Positions 17,863-25,908 of a stretch of 64,000 bases of DNA are shown one piece after another (position 1 is the stretch's first letter; each line of letters begins with the position of its first letter). Source of the stretch: Aquicella lusitana (lineage in GTDB: Bacteria; Pseudomonadota; Gammaproteobacteria; DSM-16500); assembly GCF_902459475.1 (NCBI RefSeq), contig NZ_LR699114.1:1984001-2048000 (forward strand), read 5' to 3'. Under the pieces are notes generated by a model. That model was not told where the DNA came from and searched no databases. It was given only the letters and a program-made list of their open reading frames with translations. The position numbers and the translations under genes were made by a program.

Positions 17863-18040
17863 TAGAAGTATCAACCGTATCGATGAAACCGTTTAAATCA
17901 TCTTTCATGCGGCCAAACAGACGGCGCACAGATTGCATGAAGCGGCCCAGTGTGTAGGCAACTTCCGGTAGCTGCTCAGGCTTGATGACCAGCAGGGCGA
18001 TCAACAGGATAACGATAATTTCACTGATACTGAAATTCAC
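17834..18040 (-). CDS. tatB: Sec-independent protein translocase TatB
   Basis: 68 aa, short for TatB. N-terminal single membrane helix SEIIVILLIALLVIKPEQLPEVAYTLGRF with the family EQLP, then an amphipathic helix and a charged tail. It begins with GTG in a GTGA overlap with the tatA stop and overlaps tatC by about 29 bases. Confidence 0.88.
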   Translation of the reverse strand: MNFSISEIIVILLIALLVIKPEQLPEVAYTLGRFMQSVRRLFGRMKDDLNGFIDTVDTSNERKREQQQ

Positions 18041-18213
18041 GATTTATTTTCCTTGCTCTCTTCTGTATTGCCCTGATCTTCCTGTAAACCTTTACGGAAA
18101 TTACGGATAGCAATCGCAAGATCATTACCGATGTCACGCAGGCGCTGCGTACCAAATACCATCATGAGGATCATGAATACCAGCAGCAACGTGCCAAAAT
18201 TACGAAAACCCAT
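18037..18213 (-). CDS. tatA: Sec-independent protein translocase TatA
   Basis: 58 aa from an ATG at 18213. Reads MGFRNFGTLLLVFMILMMVF then GTQRLRDIGNDLAIAIRNFR and ends KENKS. One N-terminal helix, the FG(T) hinge and an amphipathic helix, as in the pore-forming TatA. It starts 9 bp after the DUF2909 gene and shares a GTGA junction with tatB. Very short genes like this are easily missed. Confidence 0.88.
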   Translation of the reverse strand: MGFRNFGTLLLVFMILMMVFGTQRLRDIGNDLAIAIRNFRKGLQEDQGNTEESKENKS

Positions 18214-18222
18214 ACATCCTCC

Positions 18223-18438
18223 TTACCCAATGGAATGCGGAGTAATCCATCCCAAGGCAAAAGCGATAATTAATAAGACAAATAAAACCAATGACAAGCT
18301 AATACGCCAAGTCAATGCCTTGACGATACGCGTGGAATCTCCTTTCTCGCCGCGAACAAGATAATAAAGAGCGCTGGCCAGCGAGAAAAAAATAAACGCA
18401 AGCAATGCGATGATAATTATTTTGATAAATAAAGTCAT
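18223..18438 (-). CDS. Twin-transmembrane protein, DUF2909 type
   Basis: 71 aa with two membrane helices around a basic middle: ALLAFIFFSLASALYYLVRG, STRIVKALTWRISLSLVLF, and the ending GWITPHSIG. This pattern is that of DUF2909, a small protein usually found between coxC and surf1 in proteobacterial cytochrome oxidase clusters. Here it is next to surf1 but on the opposite strand, and it leads the tat operon. Function unknown; a role in oxidase assembly is a guess from context. Confidence 0.75.
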   Translation of the reverse strand: MTLFIKIIIIALLAFIFFSLASALYYLVRGEKGDSTRIVKALTWRISLSLVLFVLLIIAFALGWITPHSIG

Positions 18439-18497
18439 TGTACTTACAATCCCTTAGTCCTGCCGTGTGCGCTTAGTATATTCAGATACCGTAAGGA

Positions 18498-19226
18498 ATG
18501 CACTACATAATGCCAATCAGAATTAAAATTAAAAACTGGAAGCTAGCACTCCTCGCTTTTGTCTTTTTCTGCCTCTTTTGCAGCCTGGGTACCTGGCAAC
18601 TATCCCGCGCCAATCAAAAAAAAATACTCTTAAAGTCCTTTCATGAGCGTACTCTTCACGCTCCCTTCCTGGCGGCTCACCTCAACACCGCCCAGGACTT
18701 ACGTTTTTATCGGACTCAACTTACCGGCTCGTTTGATAACGCGCATTCTATCCTGCTGGATAATAAAATTTTTCACGGGAAAGTGGGGTATGAAGTTTTC
18801 ACGCCTTTTAAGGCTGATGGGATCGCAACACCCATACTCATTGATCGGGGCTTTGTACCCATGGGCACCAACCGTAAAACACTGCCTCCACTCACCCGCA
18901 TTCACGGACATGTTACCCTGACCGGCCTTATCAATCAGCCGCCTGCTTATGTGGCGCTCGGCTCCATGATGGAGTCCACAACGCCCGTGTGGCCGCTGCG
19001 TATTGAGTACATTAATATGGACACCCTCTCCACCCTGCTGAACCAGCCCTTATTCCCTTATATAGTAACCCTTGCGCCCACGGATGCCGCGGCTTACGCC
19101 ATCGAATGGCAGATCGTCACCATGGGACCTGAGAAACATCAGGGCTATGCCGTACAATGGTTTGCTTTAGCACTCACCTTGTTGATATTATTTGTCGCGC
19201 TTAACCGTGACAGAGGCCAGACATAA
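18498..19226 (+). CDS. SURF1 family cytochrome oxidase assembly protein
   Basis: 242 aa. Two terminal membrane helices (about 12-31 and 220-238) flank a periplasmic domain. Family marks are SLGTWQLSRANQKK, LLDNKIFHGKVGYEVFTPF and ILIDRGFVP. SURF1 helps place heme a in cytochrome c oxidase. First of surf1-ctaA-ctaB-sco. The oxidase structural genes are not in this window. Confidence 0.92.
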   Translation: MHYIMPIRIKIKNWKLALLAFVFFCLFCSLGTWQLSRANQKKILLKSFHERTLHAPFLAAHLNTAQDLRFYRTQLTGSFDNAHSILLDNKIFHGKVGYEVFTPFKADGIATPILIDRGFVPMGTNRKTLPPLTRIHGHVTLTGLINQPPAYVALGSMMESTTPVWPLRIEYINMDTLSTLLNQPLFPYIVTLAPTDAAAYAIEWQIVTMGPEKHQGYAVQWFALALTLLILFVALNRDRGQT

Positions 19227-19288
19227 CGCTGCGTAATGATGCGGTTCGCCGTCAGAAACTATATGTCCATGAAGAAGATAGCAAAAAT

Positions 19289-20305
19289 TTGATTGAGGAC
19301 AACTCCTTGACCCATTACTGGTTTATATCAACAAAATATCGACGCAATTCCAAGCTGGCGCTGTTTACGTTCCTTTTAGCTTTCGTCGTGATCCTGCTTG
19401 GCGCCTACACACGTCTCACCGACGCAGGATTGTCCTGTCCAGACTGGCCCCATTGTTACGGCTTTATCACAGCCCCGCATACCGCTTCTCAGCTGCAGGA
19501 TGCCGCACAAAAATACCCCATGGCACCCGTCGACATCAAAAAAGCCTGGACTGAAATGACCCACCGTTATTTTGCCGGAACAGAAGGCATTCTCATCCTC
19601 ATTCTGGCCTTTTCCATTCTATTTACTCGCAAGGCCAAGGATGTGAAAGCCAAAACAATCGCCTTCGCCCTGATTGCCCTGTTAGGCGTGCAAGTCATGC
19701 TGGGCATGCTGACAGTGACCGAAAAACTGAAGCCTGTTATTGTACTCGCCCATTTGTTAACAGGCATTTCTATCCTGAGCGTCCTCTGGTGGGCTTATCT
19801 GGATGTGCATGTACACGACGATTCTTTTGTCAAAAAAACCAGTCCATTGCTCATTCCCTGGATTTGGCTCGGCCTTCTGATCGTTGCCATACAAATTACG
19901 CTGGGCGGATGGGTAAGCACGCATTATGCAGGCCTTGCCTGTATCGATTTTCCTTATTGTAACGGACAGCTTCTGCCCAATCTGCAGTTGAACAAAGCAG
20001 ACACCGACCTCATCACCATTCATATGCTGCACCGCCTGGGCGCCCTGGTCACTGCCATCTATCTTGGCATCCTGGCCTTGTTTTTATTTGGCAAATCCTC
20101 CTTTAAATCCATTGCCCTATTGATCTTTGCCTTGGTGGTCTTGCAGATTACGCTCGGGATCCTTAATATTGTGTGGCTGCGTCCTGTCTGGGTCGCACTG
20201 ATTCACCATTCAGTTGCCATTATTTTGTTATTAACGCTAATAACGGCGCTGGTAAAAGCTTATTTTCAATCACGGGATAATCGGTATGGCTCCTTTCTTG
20301 CGTGA
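19289..20305 (+). CDS. ctaA: Heme A synthase
   Basis: 338 aa. COX15/CtaA with about eight helices; GAYTRLTDAGLSCPDWPHCYGF and the later GGWVSTHYAGLACIDFPYCNG are the two duplicated halves, and HMLHRLGALV and HHSVAII hold heme-ligand histidines. It oxidises heme O to heme A. No in-frame ATG is near the expected start; TTG at 19289 is the best candidate, with the frame open further up to 19211. The end overlaps ctaB by 20 bases. Confidence 0.93.
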   Translation: MIEDNSLTHYWFISTKYRRNSKLALFTFLLAFVVILLGAYTRLTDAGLSCPDWPHCYGFITAPHTASQLQDAAQKYPMAPVDIKKAWTEMTHRYFAGTEGILILILAFSILFTRKAKDVKAKTIAFALIALLGVQVMLGMLTVTEKLKPVIVLAHLLTGISILSVLWWAYLDVHVHDDSFVKKTSPLLIPWIWLGLLIVAIQITLGGWVSTHYAGLACIDFPYCNGQLLPNLQLNKADTDLITIHMLHRLGALVTAIYLGILALFLFGKSSFKSIALLIFALVVLQITLGILNIVWLRPVWVALIHHSVAIILLLTLITALVKAYFQSRDNRYGSFLA

Positions 20306-21158
20306 TTATCTTGTTCTCTGCAAACCGCGCGTCGTCCTGCTGATGCTGCTCACTACGTGGGCAGGCATGTACCTTGCCACCACGCAGTCGCTGCCCTGGT
20401 CCTTGTGGATTTATGCTACTGTCGGTATCGCGTTGATGTCAGGTTCAGCAGCGACACTGAATCATATTATTGATCATCGCGTGGATGCATTAATGGAGCG
20501 GACCAAAAACCGGCCGCTCGTCACTGGAAAACTTTCACTGCGTTCGGCATGGATTTTTGCCACAATGCAGGGCGTCATCGGTTTTCTGATTCTCTATTTT
20601 GGCGTCAACCCGCTCACAGCCATCTTAACTTTCCTGGCCGCCGTTGGTTACGCAGGCGTTTACTCCCTTTATCTGAAACGCGCAACATCGCAGAATATCG
20701 TGATCGGTGGGCTAGCAGGTGCCATGCCGCCACTCCTCGGATGGACTTCCGTCACTGGCCAGCTTGACCCCGAAGGCTGGCTGCTCGTGCTGATTATTTT
20801 CAGCTGGACACCTGCGCATTTCTGGGCGTTGTGCTTACACCGTTATAATGAATACAAACAGACGTCCATTCCCATGCTGCCCATTACCCATGGCATCTCC
20901 TTCACCAAACTGAATATTGTATTGTACAGCTTGCTCACGATTGCCTGCAGTCTGCTACCTTTTGCCATCGGCATGAGCGGCCAATTCTATCTCATCTGTG
21001 TGCTGCTGCTGGATGCGGGCCTGCTGATATATGCACTGAAATTACAGTTTGCCACCCAAGACAATTTAATCGCGCTCAAAACATTTCAGTATTCACTGAT
21101 TTACTTGACGGGATTGTTTTTAGTGATATTACTGGATCATCATTTACTGATTAACTGA
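20286..21158 (+). CDS. ctaB: Heme O synthase (protoheme IX farnesyltransferase)
   Basis: 290 aa UbiA-superfamily prenyltransferase. The prenyl-diphosphate site is NHIIDHRVDALMERTKNRPL (NxxxD and DxxxxRT); GGLAGAMPPLLGW and SWTPAHFWAL follow. Nine membrane helices. Makes heme O for the following CtaA step. Starts within ctaA, so the two are coupled; also called cyoE. Confidence 0.95.
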   Translation: MAPFLRDYLVLCKPRVVLLMLLTTWAGMYLATTQSLPWSLWIYATVGIALMSGSAATLNHIIDHRVDALMERTKNRPLVTGKLSLRSAWIFATMQGVIGFLILYFGVNPLTAILTFLAAVGYAGVYSLYLKRATSQNIVIGGLAGAMPPLLGWTSVTGQLDPEGWLLVLIIFSWTPAHFWALCLHRYNEYKQTSIPMLPITHGISFTKLNIVLYSLLTIACSLLPFAIGMSGQFYLICVLLLDAGLLIYALKLQFATQDNLIALKTFQYSLIYLTGLFLVILLDHHLLIN

Positions 21159-21166
21159 ATACATTT

Positions 21167-21817
21167 ATGGAAGAAGCCAATCAGACTGTTTCAACGCAGA
21201 AAATTATTCTGTTCGTGGTATTTATTTCCGCAGCATTAATGACACTACTTTTTGTTTTTCATATGGGGCATAAACCCCAACCCACACTGGCGGAAGGGGA
21301 TGGCACGCTTTTTCCCGCGCCGCGCGATATTAAGCCCTTTCAGCTTGCCACAGACAAGCAATCTTTCACGCAAAAAGATTTTCTTAATCACTGGACGCTG
21401 CTGTTTTTTGGCTTCACGCATTGTTCCAGTGTTTGCCCTGTTACCATGACCATGCTCAATCAGGCTTATGAAAAACTCCAGCGCACTTATCCTGGCGTGC
21501 AAGTCGTACTGGTTTCACTGGACCCGGATCGTGATACGCCGTCTTCCGTCATGAAGTACGCACGGTCTTTCAATCCGAACTTTATTGGCGTAACAGGAAA
21601 AATTCCGGAACTGCGAAAATTACAAAGCCAATTAGGTATTTTTGCTGCACGAGATGCATCTGCTACCGAAAATAATTATCAATTGCAGCATACTTCTTCC
21701 ATCCTACTCATCAACCCGCAGGGAAAATGGGCAGGGATTTTTAAATACGGCATGCCGCCTGAACAATTCGCTAATGCATTTGATGTGAGCATCAAATCAT
21801 TGTCACGTTATGCTTGA
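21167..21817 (+). CDS. SCO1/SenC family copper chaperone
   Basis: 216 aa. One N-terminal membrane helix (about 13-30), then a thioredoxin-like domain with the copper site C-S-S-V-C in FGFTHCSSVCP and a later histidine in QLQHTSS. It delivers copper to the CuA centre of cytochrome oxidase. 8 bp after ctaB and last of this assembly operon. Confidence 0.92.
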   Translation: MEEANQTVSTQKIILFVVFISAALMTLLFVFHMGHKPQPTLAEGDGTLFPAPRDIKPFQLATDKQSFTQKDFLNHWTLLFFGFTHCSSVCPVTMTMLNQAYEKLQRTYPGVQVVLVSLDPDRDTPSSVMKYARSFNPNFIGVTGKIPELRKLQSQLGIFAARDASATENNYQLQHTSSILLINPQGKWAGIFKYGMPPEQFANAFDVSIKSLSRYA

Positions 21818-21854
21818 TCAACAGGCGGCACTCAGCACCGCCTGTTTGGAGTTG

Positions 21855-22340
21855 TCAGCTTGTCTTTGTCGGCTTAAGCTGTGCCAAAGCTTTAATTTCC
21901 GCGCAATCCCTGAGCTCGGAAAGCATCTTTGCTATTTTGATTTCATAATTGTTTGGCATAGAGCTTCCATGGGGTGAGTGTAAAGCCCAAGCGCTCAAAA
22001 CTGACTGCACTTCATGATTCACTGCGCCAATATTAAGACCCAAATGCTGATAAAGCGCTTCCAGCACGCGCACACGCAGCTTCAGGCTTGTTTCAAAAGG
22101 CTTGCCATCCTTGTTTAAATCCTGCCAAACCGTACGGAGCAAATCTTGGTTGCCCAATGCGTAGTCTGTTACAAAACGTTGATAAGCTGTCGCTCGGTTG
22201 CGTCCCGACGCTCCGCTTCCTGATAGGAACGTCAAAATATTGGTTACCACCGATGATTCTTTTGGTTGGGGGTTATCAAACGTAAAATATTCATCAATTT
22301 TGCTTAACAAAATTTCTCTTAATGAGGTTCTTGTTTGCAT
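21855..22340 (-). CDS. Hypothetical protein, 161 aa
   Basis: Not recognised. No signal peptide or membrane segment; mixed helical composition, with a glycine/serine stretch SGSGASGRN at about 55-63 and a Lys/Thr-rich C-terminal tail ending LKPTKTS. An unusually strong AAAGGAGGAG lies 8 bases before the ATG, so it is a real and well-translated gene. It is convergent with sco and divergent from psd, in no evident operon. In this kind of genome an orphan like this could be a secreted effector, but nothing in it proves that. Confidence 0.65.
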   Translation of the reverse strand: MQTRTSLREILLSKIDEYFTFDNPQPKESSVVTNILTFLSGSGASGRNRATAYQRFVTDYALGNQDLLRTVWQDLNKDGKPFETSLKLRVRVLEALYQHLGLNIGAVNHEVQSVLSAWALHSPHGSSMPNNYEIKIAKMLSELRDCAEIKALAQLKPTKTS

Positions 22341-22535
22341 TTCTTCTCCTCCTTTAATAATTGGAATATTCGATCAGGCTGCTGAAACCAAGAGATAGCC
22401 CTTTCTCGTCTTTACCCGCAAAACTACACAAAAGCCAACATGACTGCAACCTACATTATTCTGCCCAGAAGGACTGCCAGCGCGGCGTTATTCAGCTATA
22501 ATGCCTCCCTTTCAATGACAGGTTTTATTTTTATT

Positions 22536-23381
22536 ATGTTCAATCAGCTTTTTGCCTACAGTCAGTACCTGCTACCTCAGCATCTTTTATCCGCTCTGGC
22601 GGGACGCCTCGCTGAGTCCCGCTCACCCCGACTTAAAAATAGTCTGATCCGGTTTTTTATTCATCGCTATAAGGTGGATTTAAGTGAAGCCATCAGTGAA
22701 AATCTGGATGATTACCCTACCTTCAACAGTTTTTTTATCCGCCAATTAAAACCCGGCATTCGCCCCTTGGCATTAGCACCTGAAGCTGTTATCAGCCCTG
22801 TTGATGGCCGCGTTGCTGCGCTCGGCAAAATTAATCAAAACCAGCTCTTACAGGCAAAAAAGCATTATTACAACCTTGAAACGCTACTCGGCAACGATAA
22901 AGAGCTAGCAACACTTTTTTCTGACGGCGATTTTGCCACGCTCTATCTTGCACCGCAGAATTATCATCGTGTGCACATGCCTTTATCCGGCACGTTAACA
23001 AAAAGTATTTACGTGCCTGGCAAGTTATTCTCTGTCAACCGTATTACATCCGAACTTATCCCTAATCTTTACAGCCGGAATGAACGTCTTATCTCGTTGT
23101 TCGATACTGAAGCGGGAAAAATGGCCATGATTCTTGTTGGTGCAATGATTGTTGGCAGCATCCAAACTGTTTGGATGACTCAACCCATACGTTCGCACCA
23201 GATGATCACCGAAACTTTTACCAATGGATTAACCCTGCAAAAAAGTGCTGAACTGGGTTATTTTAAAATGGGCTCTACTGTCATCCTGTTATTTGAAAAA
23301 AACAAAGTAACGTGGTCGCCCTCATTTAAAACTAACAGCGCTATCCATTTTGGGCAATTTTTAGGAAAAATCGCCAAATAA
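22536..23381 (+). CDS. psd: Phosphatidylserine decarboxylase proenzyme
   Basis: 281 aa from the ATG at 22536, where the chain MFNQLFAYSQYLLPQHLLSA lines up with the start of E. coli Psd; a longer frame to 22440 exists but its first 32 residues look non-coding. Makes phosphatidylethanolamine. Blocks TFNSFFIRQLKPGIRP, SPVDGRVA, NYHRVHMP and VGAMIVGSIQTVW. Self-cleavage site GST within FKMGSTVIL gives the pyruvoyl group. Shorter at the C-terminus than the E. coli form, as in many bacteria. Confidence 0.93.
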   Translation: MFNQLFAYSQYLLPQHLLSALAGRLAESRSPRLKNSLIRFFIHRYKVDLSEAISENLDDYPTFNSFFIRQLKPGIRPLALAPEAVISPVDGRVAALGKINQNQLLQAKKHYYNLETLLGNDKELATLFSDGDFATLYLAPQNYHRVHMPLSGTLTKSIYVPGKLFSVNRITSELIPNLYSRNERLISLFDTEAGKMAMILVGAMIVGSIQTVWMTQPIRSHQMITETFTNGLTLQKSAELGYFKMGSTVILLFEKNKVTWSPSFKTNSAIHFGQFLGKIAK

Positions 23382-23463
23382 GTCACGAAATTAAGCTTGT
23401 CTTAAGATAAATTATTTAGAATGGTTATCACCTGACCATATTCTAAACAAGAAATAAAAAATT

Positions 23464-23769
23464 ATGCGCAAACTCGTTTCACAAAACATAAGTAAATTCA
23501 TCATCACTGTCACAGCCATTTATATGGCTTATTATCTATTGTTACATGATAATTTTTTGCATAGCTCCATTGCATCGATCATTGACTCTGCAAACCGGCT
23601 GAATATTAAGGAGCACTTACTCATCGTCGGGCTATTACCTATCTACATTGCGATGATGATTTTTGGCGCAGCACTGGCGGGTGTTTATCTCGGATCAAAA
23701 TTACAACTTTTGTTTGATCGCTATCCCATTCAAAATATACTCTGGCTTAATACCAAAATAAGCGACTAA
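23464..23769 (+). CDS. Small membrane protein, 101 aa
   Basis: Not recognised. Two membrane helices, about 10-28 and 55-76, the second glycine/alanine-rich (IAMMIFGAALAGVYLG). Begins 82 bp after psd on the same strand. No domain name can be given. Confidence 0.55.
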   Translation: MRKLVSQNISKFIITVTAIYMAYYLLLHDNFLHSSIASIIDSANRLNIKEHLLIVGLLPIYIAMMIFGAALAGVYLGSKLQLLFDRYPIQNILWLNTKISD

Positions 23770-23920
23770 GCATTTCGACATTTTTCTTGTAAGATAATAC
23801 ATATAAATCTTGTAAGCTTTAATCCATCAATCTTCTGCTCACGCCCAATTAAGCACTTGAAAGCAATGCAAATCAATCTTCTCTATTTTACTCCCCCACC
23901 ACCATACTCGCATAAAAACA

Positions 23921-23950
23921 TTGAGCTAGTTTAAATCCTTTTGTTAATCT
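23921..23950 (+). promoter_or_regulatory. Sigma-70-like promoter for the candidate sRNA
   Basis: TTGAGC (23921-23926), 18 bases, TAATCT (23945-23950). It places a start near 23957, just ahead of the first GGA motif of the RNA described next. Confidence 0.5.
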
Positions 23951-23956
23951 AGAAGT

Positions 23957-24100
23957 TGTCATGGATGAGCGCTAAGGACAGGCATCAGGGAATCGATGCA
24001 CCAATCACGGATAGTACCGCCAAGGACACGGTAGACTGGGCTAGGAAGCCTGGGTAGGCAAAAAGGGGCAGTTTAAGGATTAAGCTGCCCCTTTTGCTTT
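23957..24100 (+). ncRNA. Candidate CsrA-sequestering sRNA (RsmY/RsmZ/CsrB-like)
   Basis: About 140 nt in the 348-bp gap between the small membrane protein and ppa, with a promoter before it and an intrinsic terminator after. It has seven GGA motifs, at 23963, 23976, 23989, 24009, 24024, 24044 and 24077. At least three lie in loops of perfect hairpins: GCATC-agggaatc-GATGC (23982-23999), TACCG-ccaaggaca-CGGTA (24015-24033) and GGCT-agga-AGCC (24039-24050); a fourth is in the terminator loop. GGA in hairpin loops is the hallmark of RNAs that titrate CsrA/RsmA. No ORF fits. I looked for a GacA/LetA-type upstream box and did not find a convincing one. Rest of the gap, 23770-23920, shows only AT-rich sequence with two TTGTAAG copies. 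Confidence 0.72.
24061..24098 (+). terminator. Intrinsic terminator of the sRNA
   Basis: AAAAGGGGCAG (24061-24071) pairs with CTGCCCCTTTT (24085-24095), followed by a T-rich run. The 13-nt loop carries a GGA. Being symmetric, it may also end ppa transcription from the other strand. Confidence 0.9.
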
Positions 24101-24117
24101 TCTCGATCATACAGATG

Positions 24118-24660
24118 TTATGCCACTGCTTTTTTTTGCTGATAACGCTTTATGCTATCCATAATTTCCTTTTTCGCTGACTCTATGCCTTCCCAGCCTT
24201 CCAGCTTTGCCCACTTGCCTTTATCCAGATCTTTATAGTGTGTAAAGAAGTGTGCAATGGTATCTAGCAACTCTTTCCCCAAATCTTCAGGTTTATGCAC
24301 CTGGTGATAGCGCGTTGTCAGTTTATCAACTGGGACAGCCAGAATTTTGGCATCTTTGCCCGACTCATCTGTCATGCGCAGGAGCCCCACGGGGCGGCAG
24401 CGTATCACTGAGCCTGGCAGCAGGGAGAAAGGAGAAATAACCAATACGTCTACAGGATCGCCGTCTTCCGATAAAGTATGGGGTACAAAGCCGTATTCGC
24501 AGGGATAAAACATGGCTGTTCCCAGAAAACGATCTACCATTACCATCCCGCTTTCTTTATCAATTTCATACTTGATCGGACTGTGATGCGAAGGTATTTC
24601 AATCACTACATTGATATCATCAGGAACCTGCTTTCCCGCTTGGAGATTTTCTAATCCCAT
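24118..24660 (-). CDS. ppa: Inorganic pyrophosphatase
   Basis: 180 aa family-I enzyme hydrolysing pyrophosphate. Marks: [42 protein letters not shown] (the D-x-D-P-x-D metal site), and [14 protein letters not shown]. Single gene, convergent with the sRNA. Confidence 0.96.
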   Translation of the reverse strand: MGLENLQAGKQVPDDINVVIEIPSHHSPIKYEIDKESGMVMVDRFLGTAMFYPCEYGFVPHTLSEDGDPVDVLVISPFSLLPGSVIRCRPVGLLRMTDESGKDAKILAVPVDKLTTRYHQVHKPEDLGKELLDTIAHFFTHYKDLDKGKWAKLEGWEGIESAKKEIMDSIKRYQQKKAVA

Positions 24661-24965
24661 AAAACATCCTCTTCATATTTTTGGATAAGCCATAAAAATT
24701 CGGGCGTCAGTGCATGTCACTCCCTGAATAATGGGGAAAAAAAATGACACCTGCGTGAGCCTAGTGTACTTTCCATTACCAATTTTGCAAGTCAGACACA
24801 ATATAATCTCCTCAGGGGGAGCGGAGGACAGTTTTGACGAACACTCACGTACAAATTTATTATCTCATTGATTAAAATGGATTTCCTTTAAAAATAGCCG
24901 ACATATTCTTCATACTCACCTAACTTGCGTATATACTACCCCCACCTTGGATGAGGAGTTGTGAT
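24661..24965. other. Divergent promoter region between ppa and hinT
   Basis: 305 bp without a gene. On the plus strand TTGACG (24834-24839), 17 bases, TTATTA (24857-24862) is a plausible promoter for hinT. A TATAAT at 24802 lacks a well-spaced -35. A GC-rich stretch CTCCTCAGGGGGAGCGGAGG at about 24809-24827 can form a short hairpin. Nothing else seen. Confidence 0.4.
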
Positions 24966-25307
24966 ATGGATTGCTTATTTTGTAAAATTGCTAACGGAGA
25001 AATACCGGCCCAGATTATTTATCGGGATGATCTTATTGTAGCGTTTGATGATATCAATCCACAGGCGCCACAACATAAAATTATTATTCCGCAAAAGCAC
25101 ATTGCAACGCTTAATGAATTGCGTGGAGAAGACAGCGAACTCATCGGATACATGGTTCAATCCGCTGTCATGCTGGCTAAGCAGCTTAATATTGCCCATG
25201 ACGGATATCGAGTGCTTTTTAATTGCAACGCCGGCGCAGGCCAGAGCGTATTTCATATCCATCTGCACTTACTAGGCGGTAGGCGCATGAACTGGCCGCC
25301 GGGCTAA
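24966..25307 (+). CDS. hinT: HIT family purine nucleoside phosphoramidase (HinT-like)
   Basis: 113 aa from ATG 24966, which follows GATGAGGAG; an upstream ATG at 24951 is unlikely. CLFCKIANGEIPA at the N-terminus, and the histidine triad HIHLHLLGG near the end. Hydrolyses adenosine phosphoramidates. 35 bp before folE on the same strand, so probably co-transcribed. Confidence 0.93.
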   Translation: MDCLFCKIANGEIPAQIIYRDDLIVAFDDINPQAPQHKIIIPQKHIATLNELRGEDSELIGYMVQSAVMLAKQLNIAHDGYRVLFNCNAGAGQSVFHIHLHLLGGRRMNWPPG

Positions 25308-25342
25308 CAGATAGAAAACATGACAACGACAGGTACTAAACA

Positions 25343-25885
25343 ATGCAAACCTATTTCAAAAAAATCATCGAAGCGCTGGGCGAAAATCCAGAGCGCGAGG
25401 GATTAAAAAATACACCTAAACGAGCCGCTAAAGCCATGGAATTTTTAACGCAGGGATATCATCAGTCTATTGATCAGATTCTAAATGGCGCGCTTTTTGA
25501 AACAGACAATGATGAAATGATTCTTGTCAAAAACATTGAACTCTATTCATTGTGCGAACATCATTTACTTCCCTTTATTGGCAAATGCCATGTCGCTTAT
25601 GTTCCCAACGGAAAAATCATCGGGCTATCCAAGATAGCGCGCATCGTCGATATGCATGCAAGACGGCTGCAAGTTCAGGAAAATCTTACGCGCGAAATTG
25701 CACAAACCATCTTTGATGTCGTAGGCGCAAAAGGCGTGGGCGTTATCATCGAGGCACAACATCTTTGCATGATGATGCGCGGCGTTGAAAAACAAAATTC
25801 AGTAATGAGCACTTCTGTCATGCTGGGTCTGTTACGCGAAGACTCACGATCACGAGCGGAATTTTTAAGCCTTGTGAAGCATTAA
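25343..25885 (+). CDS. folE: GTP cyclohydrolase I (FolE1)
   Basis: 180 aa. First step of folate (and queuosine) synthesis. Family blocks: [19 protein letters not shown], the zinc ligands in CEHHLLPF and the later cysteine in [14 protein letters not shown]. Full length. Convergent with deoB, 23 bp between stops. Confidence 0.96.
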   Translation: MQTYFKKIIEALGENPEREGLKNTPKRAAKAMEFLTQGYHQSIDQILNGALFETDNDEMILVKNIELYSLCEHHLLPFIGKCHVAYVPNGKIIGLSKIARIVDMHARRLQVQENLTREIAQTIFDVVGAKGVGVIIEAQHLCMMMRGVEKQNSVMSTSVMLGLLREDSRSRAEFLSLVKH

Positions 25886-25908
25886 TTTTTTCCTGCATCA
25901 GGACGGGA

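Noticed and set aside
22440-22535. Extra N-terminal domain of Psd
   Set aside because: The 32 residues before MFNQLF are not like any Psd N-terminus, and the later ATG aligns with E. coli Psd.
23787-23820. GacA/LetA activator box upstream of the sRNA
   Set aside because: Two TTGTAAG copies occur, but the matching CTTACA half at the required spacing is absent, so I do not call the site.
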